From Trebonia sp036501515 (GTDB lineage: Bacteria; Actinomycetota; Actinomycetes; Streptosporangiales; Streptosporangiaceae): a stretch of 64,000 nt of DNA. The position numbers and the translations under genes are program-made. Location: contig DASYAD010000032.1 in assembly GCA_036501515.1 (NCBI GenBank), positions 1-64,000 on the forward strand, given 5' to 3'. The notes beneath the pieces were generated by a model that saw only the letters and a program-made list of their open reading frames with translations, was not told where the DNA came from and ran no database searches. Every line of letters begins with the position of its first letter. Position 1 is the stretch's first letter. This document shows, piece after piece, positions 29,039 through 36,922 of this stretch.

Positions 29039-29201
29039 CCGCAGGCTATCTAACTTTCAGTAATCGTGAAATGACTGAAGGTTCGTTAACATTGCCGTGA
29101 AAGGCCGTCATCTCGCCGATAAACGTGATGAGCTTCACCTGTCACACGTTGGCAACATCCGAAACATGGATGGCCAATGGTAACTAAAAGTGTTGAAATG
29201 A

Positions 29202-29230
29202 TTGCAGAGAGGTACCCAAGGCGGTATATC
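29202..29230 (+). promoter_or_regulatory. promoter of the ECF sigma gene
   Basis: TTGCAG (29202-29207), a 17-bp spacer and TATATC (29225-29230), whose end lies 7 nt before the GTG at 29238: a textbook leaderless arrangement. Confidence 0.6.
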
Positions 29231-29237
29231 GGTTACT

Positions 29238-29855
29238 GTGAGCACCGACCCAGGTCCGCTCGGGCAGCGAAATTCTCCCGCGCCGTTGAACCAGCCGGCC
29301 GAAGCCGACGTTCTTCCTAATGTGCCGAGCACAGCACCGGCCAGTGGCAAGAGCGTGGCCGATGACGCGTTTATCCGGGCGCTGTACGCCGAACACGGCG
29401 GCGCCCTGCTCCGGTACGCCCTGCACCTGACTGGCGGAGACAGGCAGAAGGCGGAGGACCTAGTGCAAGAGACCATCGTGCGGGCATGGCGGCATCCGGA
29501 GGCCCTCGTGGACCGGCCGGCGCGTCCCTGGCTGTTCGCCGTGGCTCGCAACCTGGCGGTCGACGCTTACCGGGCGCGTCAGTCCCGGCCCCCGGAGACC
29601 GGGCAAGAGGCATTCGACACGCTGCCCGCGCAGGACGACGCGGACCGCACGCTTGAGTCCTGGGCGGTCGCCGAGGCGCTGGCCACGCTGCGGCCCGACC
29701 ACCGCTCGGTGATCGTCGAGACCTATTACCGTGGCTGTTCTGTCGCCGAGGCGGCGGCCACCCTCGGCATACCGCCAGGCACCGTCAAATCTCGCACCTA
29801 CTACGCGCTGAAGGCCCTCAAGCTGGCACTTCAGGAAAGGGGGCTGGCACCGTGA
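29238..29855 (+). CDS. ECF-family RNA polymerase sigma factor
   Basis: 205 residues with region 2 (ALLRYALHLTGGDRQKAEDL and WRHPEALVDRPARPWLF) and region 4 (HRSVIVETYYRGCSVAEAAA, LGIPPGTVKSRTYYALKALK). The N-terminal 45 residues are extra and disordered. The gene overlaps the next by 4 nt (GTGA); that product has the zinc-finger anti-sigma motif, so the two form a sigma/anti-sigma pair of the SigK/SigL-like type. The GTG is chosen for the promoter directly in front; the TTG at 29202 is the promoter's -35. Inducing signal unknown. Confidence 0.92.
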   Translation: MSTDPGPLGQRNSPAPLNQPAEADVLPNVPSTAPASGKSVADDAFIRALYAEHGGALLRYALHLTGGDRQKAEDLVQETIVRAWRHPEALVDRPARPWLFAVARNLAVDAYRARQSRPPETGQEAFDTLPAQDDADRTLESWAVAEALATLRPDHRSVIVETYYRGCSVAEAAATLGIPPGTVKSRTYYALKALKLALQERGLAP

Positions 29856-30610
29856 CCTCATCGTCAAGCGACGCGGCCCCCGCGGCTCCCAAGGCCATGG
29901 ACTGCCAGGAAGCCAGGATCTCGCTCGGGGTCTACGTGCTCGGCGCGATCGACCCGGCCGAGCGCGCGCTGGTCGACGCCCACCTGGCGACCTGCAGGGA
30001 CTGCCGTGACGAGCTGGCCGGGCTGGCCGGATTGCCGGCCCTGCTCGCCCGCGTCTCGACTGAAGAAGCCATCCCGCTGGCCGCCACCGACGGGCCGATG
30101 CCGGCCGCCGACGCCGAGGAACCGCCGCGCGAGCTGCTGGCCACGGTGCTCGACCTGACCGCCGCGCGCAGGCGGCGGCGCCGCTTTCGCGAGATAGGCC
30201 TCGGCGTCGCGGCGGCGCTGATCGTCGCCGCCGGGGTGTTCGGCGGGCTAGGGCTCACGTCCAGCCCGGCCCAGCCGGTTACGGCGGCGGCAGGCACGTT
30301 CGCGGGCAACCCGAACGGTCCGTGGGAAACCGCGACCGGTCAGTCCGGTGACATGACCGCGACGGTCAGCTACCGCTCGATGGGCTGGGGCACCCAGCTC
30401 AACACCGAGGTCACCGGCATCCCGGTCGGCACCAGCTGCCAGCTGTGGGTGATCGATTCAGCGGGCAACCGGGTGCTGGTCGGCAGCTGGATCACCGACA
30501 ACGTGGAGGGCAGGGTCGCCTACCCGGGGTCGGCCGGGCTCGCGAGCAAGAACGTGACCGCGTTCGAGATCACCGTCGGCAGCGGCCGGGCGATCGAGGT
30601 GCGGGCCTGA
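29852..30610 (+). CDS. anti-sigma factor (zinc-finger, RskA-like)
   Basis: 252 residues. The cytoplasmic head (15-60) holds the HxxxCxxC zinc motif in HLATCRDCRDELAG, which binds the sigma factor. One membrane segment lies at about 112-133, and an extracellular anti-sigma-K-type domain (PNGPWETATGQSGDMTATVS through ITVGSGRAIEVRA) completes it. The GTG at 29852 overlaps the sigma stop, which keeps production near equal. Release probably needs regulated proteolysis, as for RskA; that is inferred. Confidence 0.92.
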   Translation: MTSSSSDAAPAAPKAMDCQEARISLGVYVLGAIDPAERALVDAHLATCRDCRDELAGLAGLPALLARVSTEEAIPLAATDGPMPAADAEEPPRELLATVLDLTAARRRRRRFREIGLGVAAALIVAAGVFGGLGLTSSPAQPVTAAAGTFAGNPNGPWETATGQSGDMTATVSYRSMGWGTQLNTEVTGIPVGTSCQLWVIDSAGNRVLVGSWITDNVEGRVAYPGSAGLASKNVTAFEITVGSGRAIEVRA

Positions 30611-30687
30611 CCGGGAAGCTACCGGCCTGACCGGAAGCGCCCGGCCTGGCCGGGAATAGGCGCCGGCGATAGCGGGCTTGACTATGC

Positions 30688-31188
30688 GTGGTCGGTGGCC
30701 TGATAGCACTCGTGGTCGTACTCGCCGCGGCATCCGCGGCAGGCTTTGCCCTGCGCCAGCGCCAGGGCCGGTTCCGCCCGGCCGGCGGATCACCGGCAGG
30801 AAACCCCCAGTCATCATCCCGAACGGGGGCGGCTGACACCGGCCAGCCCGCGTCTCCCGGCAGCGCGCTGAGCGCCGCCGAACTTGGCGCGCCGCTCGGC
30901 GCCCAGGCGACCCTGGTTCAGTTCTCGACCGAGGTCTGCGCGTACTGCGGCCCGACCAGGGAGCTGCTCACCGAGGTCGCGGCCGAGCGCGAGGGCGTGG
31001 CCTTCGTCGAGATCGACGCCGCCGCCAGGATGGACCTGACCAGGCGGCTGCACGTGATGTCCACTCCCACTGTCCTGGTGCTCGACGCGGCCGGCGGTAT
31101 CACCAGCCGGGCGTCAGGCCCGCTGCGCAAGGCTGACCTGCTGACCGCTGTCGGCCAGGTCCTCCGCCCGGGCGGCGGGACGCCTTGA
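30688..31188 (+). CDS. membrane-anchored thioredoxin-like protein
   Basis: 166 residues: an N-terminal hydrophobic segment (3-21), a disordered linker and a thioredoxin fold with the CAYC active site in FSTEVCAYCGPT and the cis-proline loop MSTPTVLVLD. It faces outside the membrane and likely exchanges disulfides. Part of the linker (30810-30837) is a repeat found also in ygfZ at 48880, read in the same frame. A TTGACT motif at 30678-30683 may drive expression; GTG 30688 and GTG 30712 are both possible starts. Confidence 0.82.
   Translation: MVGGLIALVVVLAAASAAGFALRQRQGRFRPAGGSPAGNPQSSSRTGAADTGQPASPGSALSAAELGAPLGAQATLVQFSTEVCAYCGPTRELLTEVAAEREGVAFVEIDAAARMDLTRRLHVMSTPTVLVLDAAGGITSRASGPLRKADLLTAVGQVLRPGGGTP
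30810..30837 (+). repeat. dispersed repeat translated in a protein linker
   Basis: GTCA-TCATCCCGAACGGGGGCGGC-TGAC. Compared with 48880-48906 it differs by one gap and two mismatches; the core TCCCGAACGGGGGC also occurs at 7818-7832. It encodes SSSRTGAADT here. Confidence 0.65.
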
Positions 31189-31238
31189 GTTTCCCACTAA
31201 ATTGGGCGACAATAGGTCGCATGCCGGCGGATCGGGTG

Positions 31239-31267
31239 GTGACAGCGGTCCAACCGGCGAATACCAT
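31239..31267 (+). promoter_or_regulatory. promoter of the leader-peptide/sulfur operon
   Basis: GTGACA (31239-31244), a 17-bp spacer and TACCAT (31262-31267). The hexamer ends 7 nt before the GTG of the leader peptide, so the operon mRNA should begin with that codon. Confidence 0.55.
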
Positions 31268-31274
31268 CGACTAC

Positions 31275-31370
31275 GTGCCTTCCAGGATGCTGCTCACCAA
31301 GCGGCGGGCCGTGGACTTCTGCCGGGTCGCGACCGCCATGTGTCGCTGCCCCGCGCCCTGCGCCGCCTGA
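31275..31370 (+). CDS. cysteine-rich leader peptide (putative attenuator uORF)
   Basis: 31 codons from GTG (or 27 from ATG 31287), reading MLLTKRRAVDFCRVATAM then CRCPAPCAA. The four cysteines clustered near the end match the leader peptides seen before sulfur-assimilation genes in actinomycetes, where scarce Cys-tRNA stalls ribosomes and changes downstream expression. The leaderless promoter directly in front fits the mycobacterial case. A small hairpin (CGCGG/CCGCG, 31376-31390) follows before the DUF4395 gene. Confidence 0.8.
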   Translation: MPSRMLLTKRRAVDFCRVATAMCRCPAPCAA

Positions 31371-31438
31371 GTCACCGCGGTACTACCGCGTCCAGGCGGA
31401 GAACGTAACAGGATCAACCTGCCCCCTGGAGCGTCACC

Positions 31439-31870
31439 ATGACCATTGACTCGCGCGGCCCGCGCTTCGGCGCAGTGATCACCACCGTCGTGCTCGCGGT
31501 CGTCCTGGTCGTTTCCGGGGTGTCCCACCTGGCGGCGGGCTGGCTGCTGTTCGCTCAGACGCTGGTGTTCGCCGTCGGGGCGCTGGCCGGCCTGAGCTAC
31601 GCACCGTACGGGCTGATCTACCGTCACCTGGTCCGGCCGCGGCTCGGACCGCCGTCCAAGACCGAGCCTGAGGCGCCGCCGCGCTTCTCGCAGGGGGTCG
31701 GCATGGTTTTCGCCGGAGTCGGCACGATCGGCTTCGCGGCGGGCCTGCCGCTGCTCGGGATTGTCTTCGCCGCGTTCGCCCTGGCCGCGGCGTTCCTCAA
31801 CGCGGCATTCGACTTCTGCCTCGGCTGCCAGATGTACCTGCTTATCCAGAGAATCCGGCCGGCCCACTAG
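31439..31870 (+). CDS. DUF4395 membrane protein
   Basis: 143 residues with four membrane helices (about 11-30, 33-51, 82-100 and 101-122) and the family's FDFCLGCQMYL motif near the end, whose two cysteines may take part in sulfur transfer. It is the first structural gene behind the leader peptide; sseA begins 31 bp later, so the operon links a membrane sulfur protein with a rhodanese. GGAG lies 8 nt before the ATG. Confidence 0.9.
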   Translation: MTIDSRGPRFGAVITTVVLAVVLVVSGVSHLAAGWLLFAQTLVFAVGALAGLSYAPYGLIYRHLVRPRLGPPSKTEPEAPPRFSQGVGMVFAGVGTIGFAAGLPLLGIVFAAFALAAAFLNAAFDFCLGCQMYLLIQRIRPAH

Positions 31871-31901
31871 GGGGCGGGCCGCACAAGGAGGTTTTCCAAC
31901 C

Positions 31902-32744
31902 ATGAGCCGTTCCGACGTCCTGGTCGACGCCGACTACGTCGAGGCCCGCATCGGTGCCCCTGGCACCGTCATCGTCGAGGTAGATGAAGACGTAAGCGCG
32001 TACGACAAGGGACACATCCCGAGCGCGGTCAAGGTCGACTGGAAGAAGGACCTGCAGGACCCGGTTCGCCGGGACTTCGTCGACAAGGTCGGCTTCGAGG
32101 CGCTGCTCTCCGAGCGCGGCATCTCCAACGACGACACCGTGATCCTCTACGGCGGCAACAACAACTGGTTCGCGGCCTACGCCTACTGGTACTTCAAGCT
32201 CTACGGCCACCAGAACGTGCTGCTGCTCGACGGCGGCCGCAAGAAGTGGGAGCTCGACTCGCGCGAACTGACCACTGACGTGACCGCACGGGAGAAGACC
32301 AGCTACACCGCTTCCGAGCAGGACGCGTCGCTCCGCGCCAAGCGCGACGAGGTCATCGACGCGATCGGCAAGGAGAACCTGGTCGACGTCCGCTCGCCCG
32401 ACGAGTTCTCCGGCAAGCTGCTGGCGCCGGCGCACCTGCCGCAGGAGCAGTCGCAGCGCGGCGGGCACATCCCGACCGCGAAGAACGTCCCGTGGTCCAA
32501 GGCCGCGAACGAGGACGGCACGTTCAAGTCCGACGGCGACCTCACCACCCTGTACAAGGACGAGGCCGGGGTGGACTTCAGCAAGGACACCATCGCGTAC
32601 TGCCGGATCGGCGAGCGCTCGGCGCACACCTGGTTCGTGCTGCACGAGATCCTGGGCCTGCCGAACGTCAAGAACTACGACGGATCATGGACCGAGTACG
32701 GCTCGCTCGTCGGCGTGCCGATCGAAATTGGTGAGGGCAAGTGA
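31902..32744 (+). CDS. sseA: thiosulfate sulfurtransferase (two-domain rhodanese)
   Basis: 280 residues with two rhodanese domains; the catalytic loop of the second is IAYCRIGERSAHTWF. Transfers sulfur from thiosulfate or a persulfide to an acceptor thiol. It is close to mycobacterial CysA2, and DUF1416 (SseC) follows as in those genomes. AGGAGG sits 9 nt before the ATG. The stop overlaps a GTG that opens the first of two 25-codon mini-ORFs, so SseA is translationally chained to the genes behind it. Confidence 0.94.
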   Translation: MSRSDVLVDADYVEARIGAPGTVIVEVDEDVSAYDKGHIPSAVKVDWKKDLQDPVRRDFVDKVGFEALLSERGISNDDTVILYGGNNNWFAAYAYWYFKLYGHQNVLLLDGGRKKWELDSRELTTDVTAREKTSYTASEQDASLRAKRDEVIDAIGKENLVDVRSPDEFSGKLLAPAHLPQEQSQRGGHIPTAKNVPWSKAANEDGTFKSDGDLTTLYKDEAGVDFSKDTIAYCRIGERSAHTWFVLHEILGLPNVKNYDGSWTEYGSLVGVPIEIGEGK

Positions 32745-32818
32745 GCGAGCTTGCGAGCGAGCCGGTAAGCACAGTGCCCGCGAACGCGGGCGACGAGCGC
32801 GGCGAGGAGTACAAGTGA
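32741..32818 (+). CDS. 25-residue mini-ORF, first copy
   Basis: GTG to TGA, starting MSELASEPVSTVPANAGDE and ending RGEEYK. The start overlaps the sseA stop by 4 nt and the stop overlaps the next mini-ORF by 4 nt. GGTGAGGG in the end of sseA is the ribosome site. Codon 3-6 wording (SELASE) is shared with the copies at 51301-51458. The peptide is hydrophilic and acidic; a coupling role is more likely than a protein function. Confidence 0.45.
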   Translation: MSELASEPVSTVPANAGDERGEEYK

Positions 32819-32888
32819 GCGAGCTTGCGAGCGAGCCGGTAAGCACAGTGCCCGCGAACGCGGACGACGAGCGCAGCGAGGAGTACAA
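32741..32888 (+). repeat. two tandem 74-bp units (mini-ORF element)
   Basis: Units 32741-32814 and 32815-32888 differ at two bases. Each has GTGAGCGAGCTTGCGAGCGA at the start, a central hairpin (GCCCGCG/CGCGGGC) and GAGGAG placed 5 nt before the next GTG. Confidence 0.9.
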
Positions 32889-32892
32889 GTGA
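32815..32892 (+). CDS. 25-residue mini-ORF, second copy
   Basis: Same reading as the first with two residue changes (NADDERSEEYK). The GTG is preceded by GAGGAG 5 nt upstream, and its stop overlaps the GTG of the DUF1416 gene by 4 nt. It lies exactly 74 bp after the first copy. Confidence 0.45.
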   Translation: MSELASEPVSTVPANADDERSEEYK

Positions 32893-33194
32893 GCGACAGC
32901 TGCGGGGCCCCTGCGGGCGGCGTGACGATCACCAAGGACAAGGCGAGCAAGGAAGCGGTCATCGAGGGACAGGTGCTCCGCGCCGGCGCCCCGGTGGCCA
33001 AGGGCTACGCCCGCCTCCTGGGGACCGGCGACGAGTTCGTGGCCGAGGTTCCGCTCGGCGAGGACGGCGGCTTCCGCTTCTTCGCCGCGCCCGGTGAGTG
33101 GACGCTGCGCGTCCTCGCTCCCGGCGACGTCCGCCTCGAGCAGGAAGTCACCGCGGACACCGGCCAGGTCACCAAGGTCGAGTTCCTCGTCTGA
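32889..33194 (+). CDS. sseC: DUF1416 protein (SseC-like)
   Basis: 101 residues starting MSDSCGAPAGG, where the N-terminal Cys is typical of the family, followed by a beta-sandwich (AVIEGQVLRAGAPVAKGYAR, DGGFRFFAAPGEWTLRVLAP). Paired with sseA in actinobacteria, with a likely role in handling sulfane sulfur. Start overlaps the upstream mini-ORF; GAGGAG lies 5 nt before the GTG. The GTGAGCGAC opening matches the mini-ORF opening (GTGAGCGAG), hinting that the element duplicated from or inserted at such a start. Confidence 0.9.
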   Translation: MSDSCGAPAGGVTITKDKASKEAVIEGQVLRAGAPVAKGYARLLGTGDEFVAEVPLGEDGGFRFFAAPGEWTLRVLAPGDVRLEQEVTADTGQVTKVEFLV

Positions 33195-33239
33195 CACCTG
33201 AGTTCCTGGTTTGCGTCCCGCGACGCGGACCGACGCTAG

Positions 33240-33281
33240 TGAACCGGCACCGCGGGTAACCGCGGTGCCGGTTCACTTTCC
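33240..33281 (+). terminator. 17-bp hairpin after the sulfur operon
   Basis: GTGAACCGGCACCGCGG (33240-33256) pairs exactly with 33261-33277 around GTAA, followed by TTTCC. A strong terminator 45 bp after the DUF1416 stop. Confidence 0.85.
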
Positions 33282-33331
33282 GGCCTTTTCCCGGTTGGCC
33301 CGCCGTTGTCTGCCGTCCGTAGGCTTGCGCC

Positions 33332-33988
33332 ATGAGTGAGCACCGGCAAGAGTTCGACAACGAGCTTGAGGCCATTGAAGGCAAGGTCATTGAACTGTTC
33401 GCGATGGTCGCCGAGGGCGTGCCGCTGGCAACCCAGGCGCTGCTTGACGGCGACAACGACGCCTACCTGACGCTGGCCGAGCGCGACCAGGCCATCGACG
33501 CCCTCTACGTCGAGGTCGAGGGACTGGCCAACCGGGAGATCGTGCTCCAGGCACCAGTCGCCGACGACCTGCGCTTCCTGCTGTCGGTGCTGCGGATCGT
33601 GCCGGAGCTAGAGCGCTCCCACGACCTGGTGGTGCACATCGGCGCGAGCGCGGGCCACCTGCTCGAGGACGACCTCTCGCAGCGGGCCAGGGGCCTGGTG
33701 GAGCGGATGGGCGACCTCGCGGCCGAGATGTGGCGCCAGGCGGCCGACTCCTGGTACCAGCGCGACCGGCTGGCGGCGCGAGCCGTCGCCGAGCGCGACG
33801 AGGGCCTTGACGAGCTGCACGCCAGCCTTATCGCCGAGTTGGCGTCCGGGCAGACCGCGGTGCCCGTCGCGATGGAGATGGCCCTGGTCGCGCGCGACTA
33901 CGAGCGGCTCGGAGCGCACGCGGTGAACATCGCCCGCCGGGTGATCTACCTGGCTGGGACGGCCCCCAAAGGCAAGGAAGACAGCTAG
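33332..33988 (+). CDS. phoU: phosphate-transport regulatory protein PhoU
   Basis: 218 residues of two PhoU helical bundles: EFDNELEAIEGKVIELFAMV and DLRFLLSVLRIVPELERSHD in the first, then GLDELHASLIAELASG and DYERLGAHAVNIARRVIYLAG in the second. It dampens Pst uptake and PhoR signalling. It stands alone and converges on pstB; no phoR or phoP is adjacent. TAGGCT 6 nt before the ATG and no ribosome site suggest a leaderless message. Confidence 0.94.
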   Translation: MSEHRQEFDNELEAIEGKVIELFAMVAEGVPLATQALLDGDNDAYLTLAERDQAIDALYVEVEGLANREIVLQAPVADDLRFLLSVLRIVPELERSHDLVVHIGASAGHLLEDDLSQRARGLVERMGDLAAEMWRQAADSWYQRDRLAARAVAERDEGLDELHASLIAELASGQTAVPVAMEMALVARDYERLGAHAVNIARRVIYLAGTAPKGKEDS

Positions 33989-34077
33989 CGCGCCTAGCCT
34001 CGCCGTGGCGCCGAGCGGCCGCCCCCTGGCGGACGTGGCGCGCCTGCGCGAGTTCTAGCGCCTGCCAGGCGAGAACG

Positions 34078-34118
34078 CGGAACGGGTGCGGCCGACACTG
34101 TCAGCCGCACCCGTTCCG
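34078..34118. terminator. 15-bp hairpin between phoU and pstB
   Basis: CGGAACGGGTGCGGC pairs exactly with 34104-34118 around an 11-nt loop that can pair further (GAC/GTC). It serves the convergent ends of phoU and the pst operon. Confidence 0.8.
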
Positions 34119-34147
34119 TCTGCCCGGTCTTATCGCTTTTGACTTGG

Positions 34148-35029
<882 letters not shown>

Positions 35030-35037
35030 GGGAATCC

Positions 35038-35934
35038 CTAACGGGCGTAACGGTTGAAGCGGGAGGTGATTAGGCGGGCGCCGAGCATCAGGGCGAATGA
35101 AATCACTACCAGGGTAAGCGCTGCACCCCAGGCCCGGTCTGCGGCACCGGTGTACGGCGACTGCGCGTTCACGAAGATCTGCGTCGACAGCGCTGTGTTA
35201 GCCCCGGCGAACAGGTTCGAGTTGGTGTTCTGGGTCGACAGGATGACGAACAGCAGCGGTGCCGTCTCGCCCGCGGCCCGCGCCACCGCCAGCAGCGCGC
35301 CGCTGGTGATGCCGCCGATCGCGGACGGCAGCACGACCGTCAGCGTGACCCGCGCCTTGCTGGCGCCGAGCGCGTAGCTGGCCTGGCGCAGCTCGTCGGG
35401 TACCAGCCGCAGCATCTCGTAGCTGGACCGGATCACGACCGGAAGCATCAGGCAGGCGAGCGCGAACGAGCCGGCCAAGCCCGAGTAGCTGTAGTGCAGC
35501 GTCCAGATCGTGAAGATGAACAAGCCCATCACGATCGACGGCACGCCGGTCATGACGTCCGCCATGAACGAGATGACCTTTGCGAGCCAGCCCTTGCCGC
35601 CGTACTCGTTGATGTAGATCGCGCCGAGGACGCCCAGCGGAATCGCGATGAGCGCCGCGAACCCGGTGATCTCCAGCGTGCCGACGATGGCCGGCGCCAT
35701 TCCGCCCGTTCCGAGCGGCATCACGTTGGCCGGGATCGGCCCCGTGGTGAGGAATTGCCAGCTGATCGCGGTGACGCCCTTCTGGATCACCGTGAACAGC
35801 ACGAAAACGAGCGGGACCAGCGTCACGATGAACGCGGCCCACATGACCGAGGTCGCGATCTGGTTCTTGGTGCGCCGCCAGCCGCTGGTGTCGCGCAGAT
35901 CGACCCCGCCGGGCTGGCCCGAGACTGCGGCCAT
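35038..35934 (-). CDS. pstA: phosphate ABC transporter permease PstA
   Basis: 298 residues with six membrane helices and the inner-membrane coupling motif ELRQASYALGASKARVTLTV. It forms the phosphate channel with PstC. Its ATG overlaps the pstC stop by one base (TGATG), so the two are made together. Confidence 0.96.
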   Translation of the reverse strand: MAAVSGQPGGVDLRDTSGWRRTKNQIATSVMWAAFIVTLVPLVFVLFTVIQKGVTAISWQFLTTGPIPANVMPLGTGGMAPAIVGTLEITGFAALIAIPLGVLGAIYINEYGGKGWLAKVISFMADVMTGVPSIVMGLFIFTIWTLHYSYSGLAGSFALACLMLPVVIRSSYEMLRLVPDELRQASYALGASKARVTLTVVLPSAIGGITSGALLAVARAAGETAPLLFVILSTQNTNSNLFAGANTALSTQIFVNAQSPYTGAADRAWGAALTLVVISFALMLGARLITSRFNRYAR

Positions 35935-36920
35935 CAGGCGCTCCCCCTACTCCGGGTCGTCGAGCGCGCGACGAAGCCGCGGGCGCCCAGGTTGACGATA
36001 ATCGTGATCACGAACAGCATCAGCCCGAGCCCGATCAGCGCGGCCCGGAACTCACCCGACGCCTCGGGGAACTGGTTCGCGATGACCGAGGGGATCGAGT
36101 ACCCGTTGGCGAAAAGGTGCGACGTGACCTGGGCGGACGAGCCGATCAGGAGCGCCGCCGCGATGGTCTCGCCCATCGCCCGGCCGAGGCCGACCAGGAT
36201 GGCGCCGACGACGCCGGCCTGGCTGTGCGGCCAGACGGCACCGCGGATCATCTCCCAGCGGGTAGCGCCGAGCGCGTAGGCGCCTTCCTTGTCCGTGGTC
36301 GGCACGGTCGCGATGACCTCGCGCGACAGGGACGTGATGATCGGGATCACCATGATGGACAGGACAATGCCCGCGGTGAAGAACGACGTGCCGCTGGTCG
36401 GCTGGCCGAACAGGCTGTCAAGCACCGGGATCCCGTTAAGCGCTGAGGCGATGGCCGGGTAGACGGTGTTCGCCAGCCAGGGCACCAGCACGATGAGGCC
36501 CCACAGGCCCCAGACGACCGACGGCACCACGGCGAGCAGGTCGATGACGTAGACGATCGGGTTCGACCAGCGGCGCGGCACGACCTCGGTCAGCAGCAGC
36601 GCGATGGACAGGCTGACCGGGACGGCGATGATGATCGCGATCACCGAGGTGATCACCGTGCCGTACAGGTAGGCCATCGCGCCGTACTGGTTGGTCGACT
36701 GGTTCCAGACGGTGGAGAAGATTCCGCTCCAGCCCGCGGTGCTGAACCAGGACGCCGACTGCTGCGCGGTCGAGACGGTGATCAGGACGAGGATCACCAG
36801 GACCAGCAGCCCGGCGGCGAGCGCCAGCAGCGCGAAGCCGCGGTCGCCGATCCGCCTGCCGCCGGAAAGCGGACGGGCGGACCCGGCCGAAGCCGGGTCC
36901 GCCTTTGTCACGGTAGCCAT
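35934..36920 (-). CDS. pstC: phosphate ABC transporter permease PstC
   Basis: 328 residues with six to seven hydrophobic helices and the coupling loop KEGAYALGATRWEMIRGAVW. Partner of PstA. The gene begins 2 bp after the pstS stop, so pstS and pstC are one unit. Confidence 0.96.
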   Translation of the reverse strand: MATVTKADPASAGSARPLSGGRRIGDRGFALLALAAGLLVLVILVLITVSTAQQSASWFSTAGWSGIFSTVWNQSTNQYGAMAYLYGTVITSVIAIIIAVPVSLSIALLLTEVVPRRWSNPIVYVIDLLAVVPSVVWGLWGLIVLVPWLANTVYPAIASALNGIPVLDSLFGQPTSGTSFFTAGIVLSIMVIPIITSLSREVIATVPTTDKEGAYALGATRWEMIRGAVWPHSQAGVVGAILVGLGRAMGETIAAALLIGSSAQVTSHLFANGYSIPSVIANQFPEASGEFRAALIGLGLMLFVITIIVNLGARGFVARSTTRSRGSA

Positions 36921-36922
36921 AC

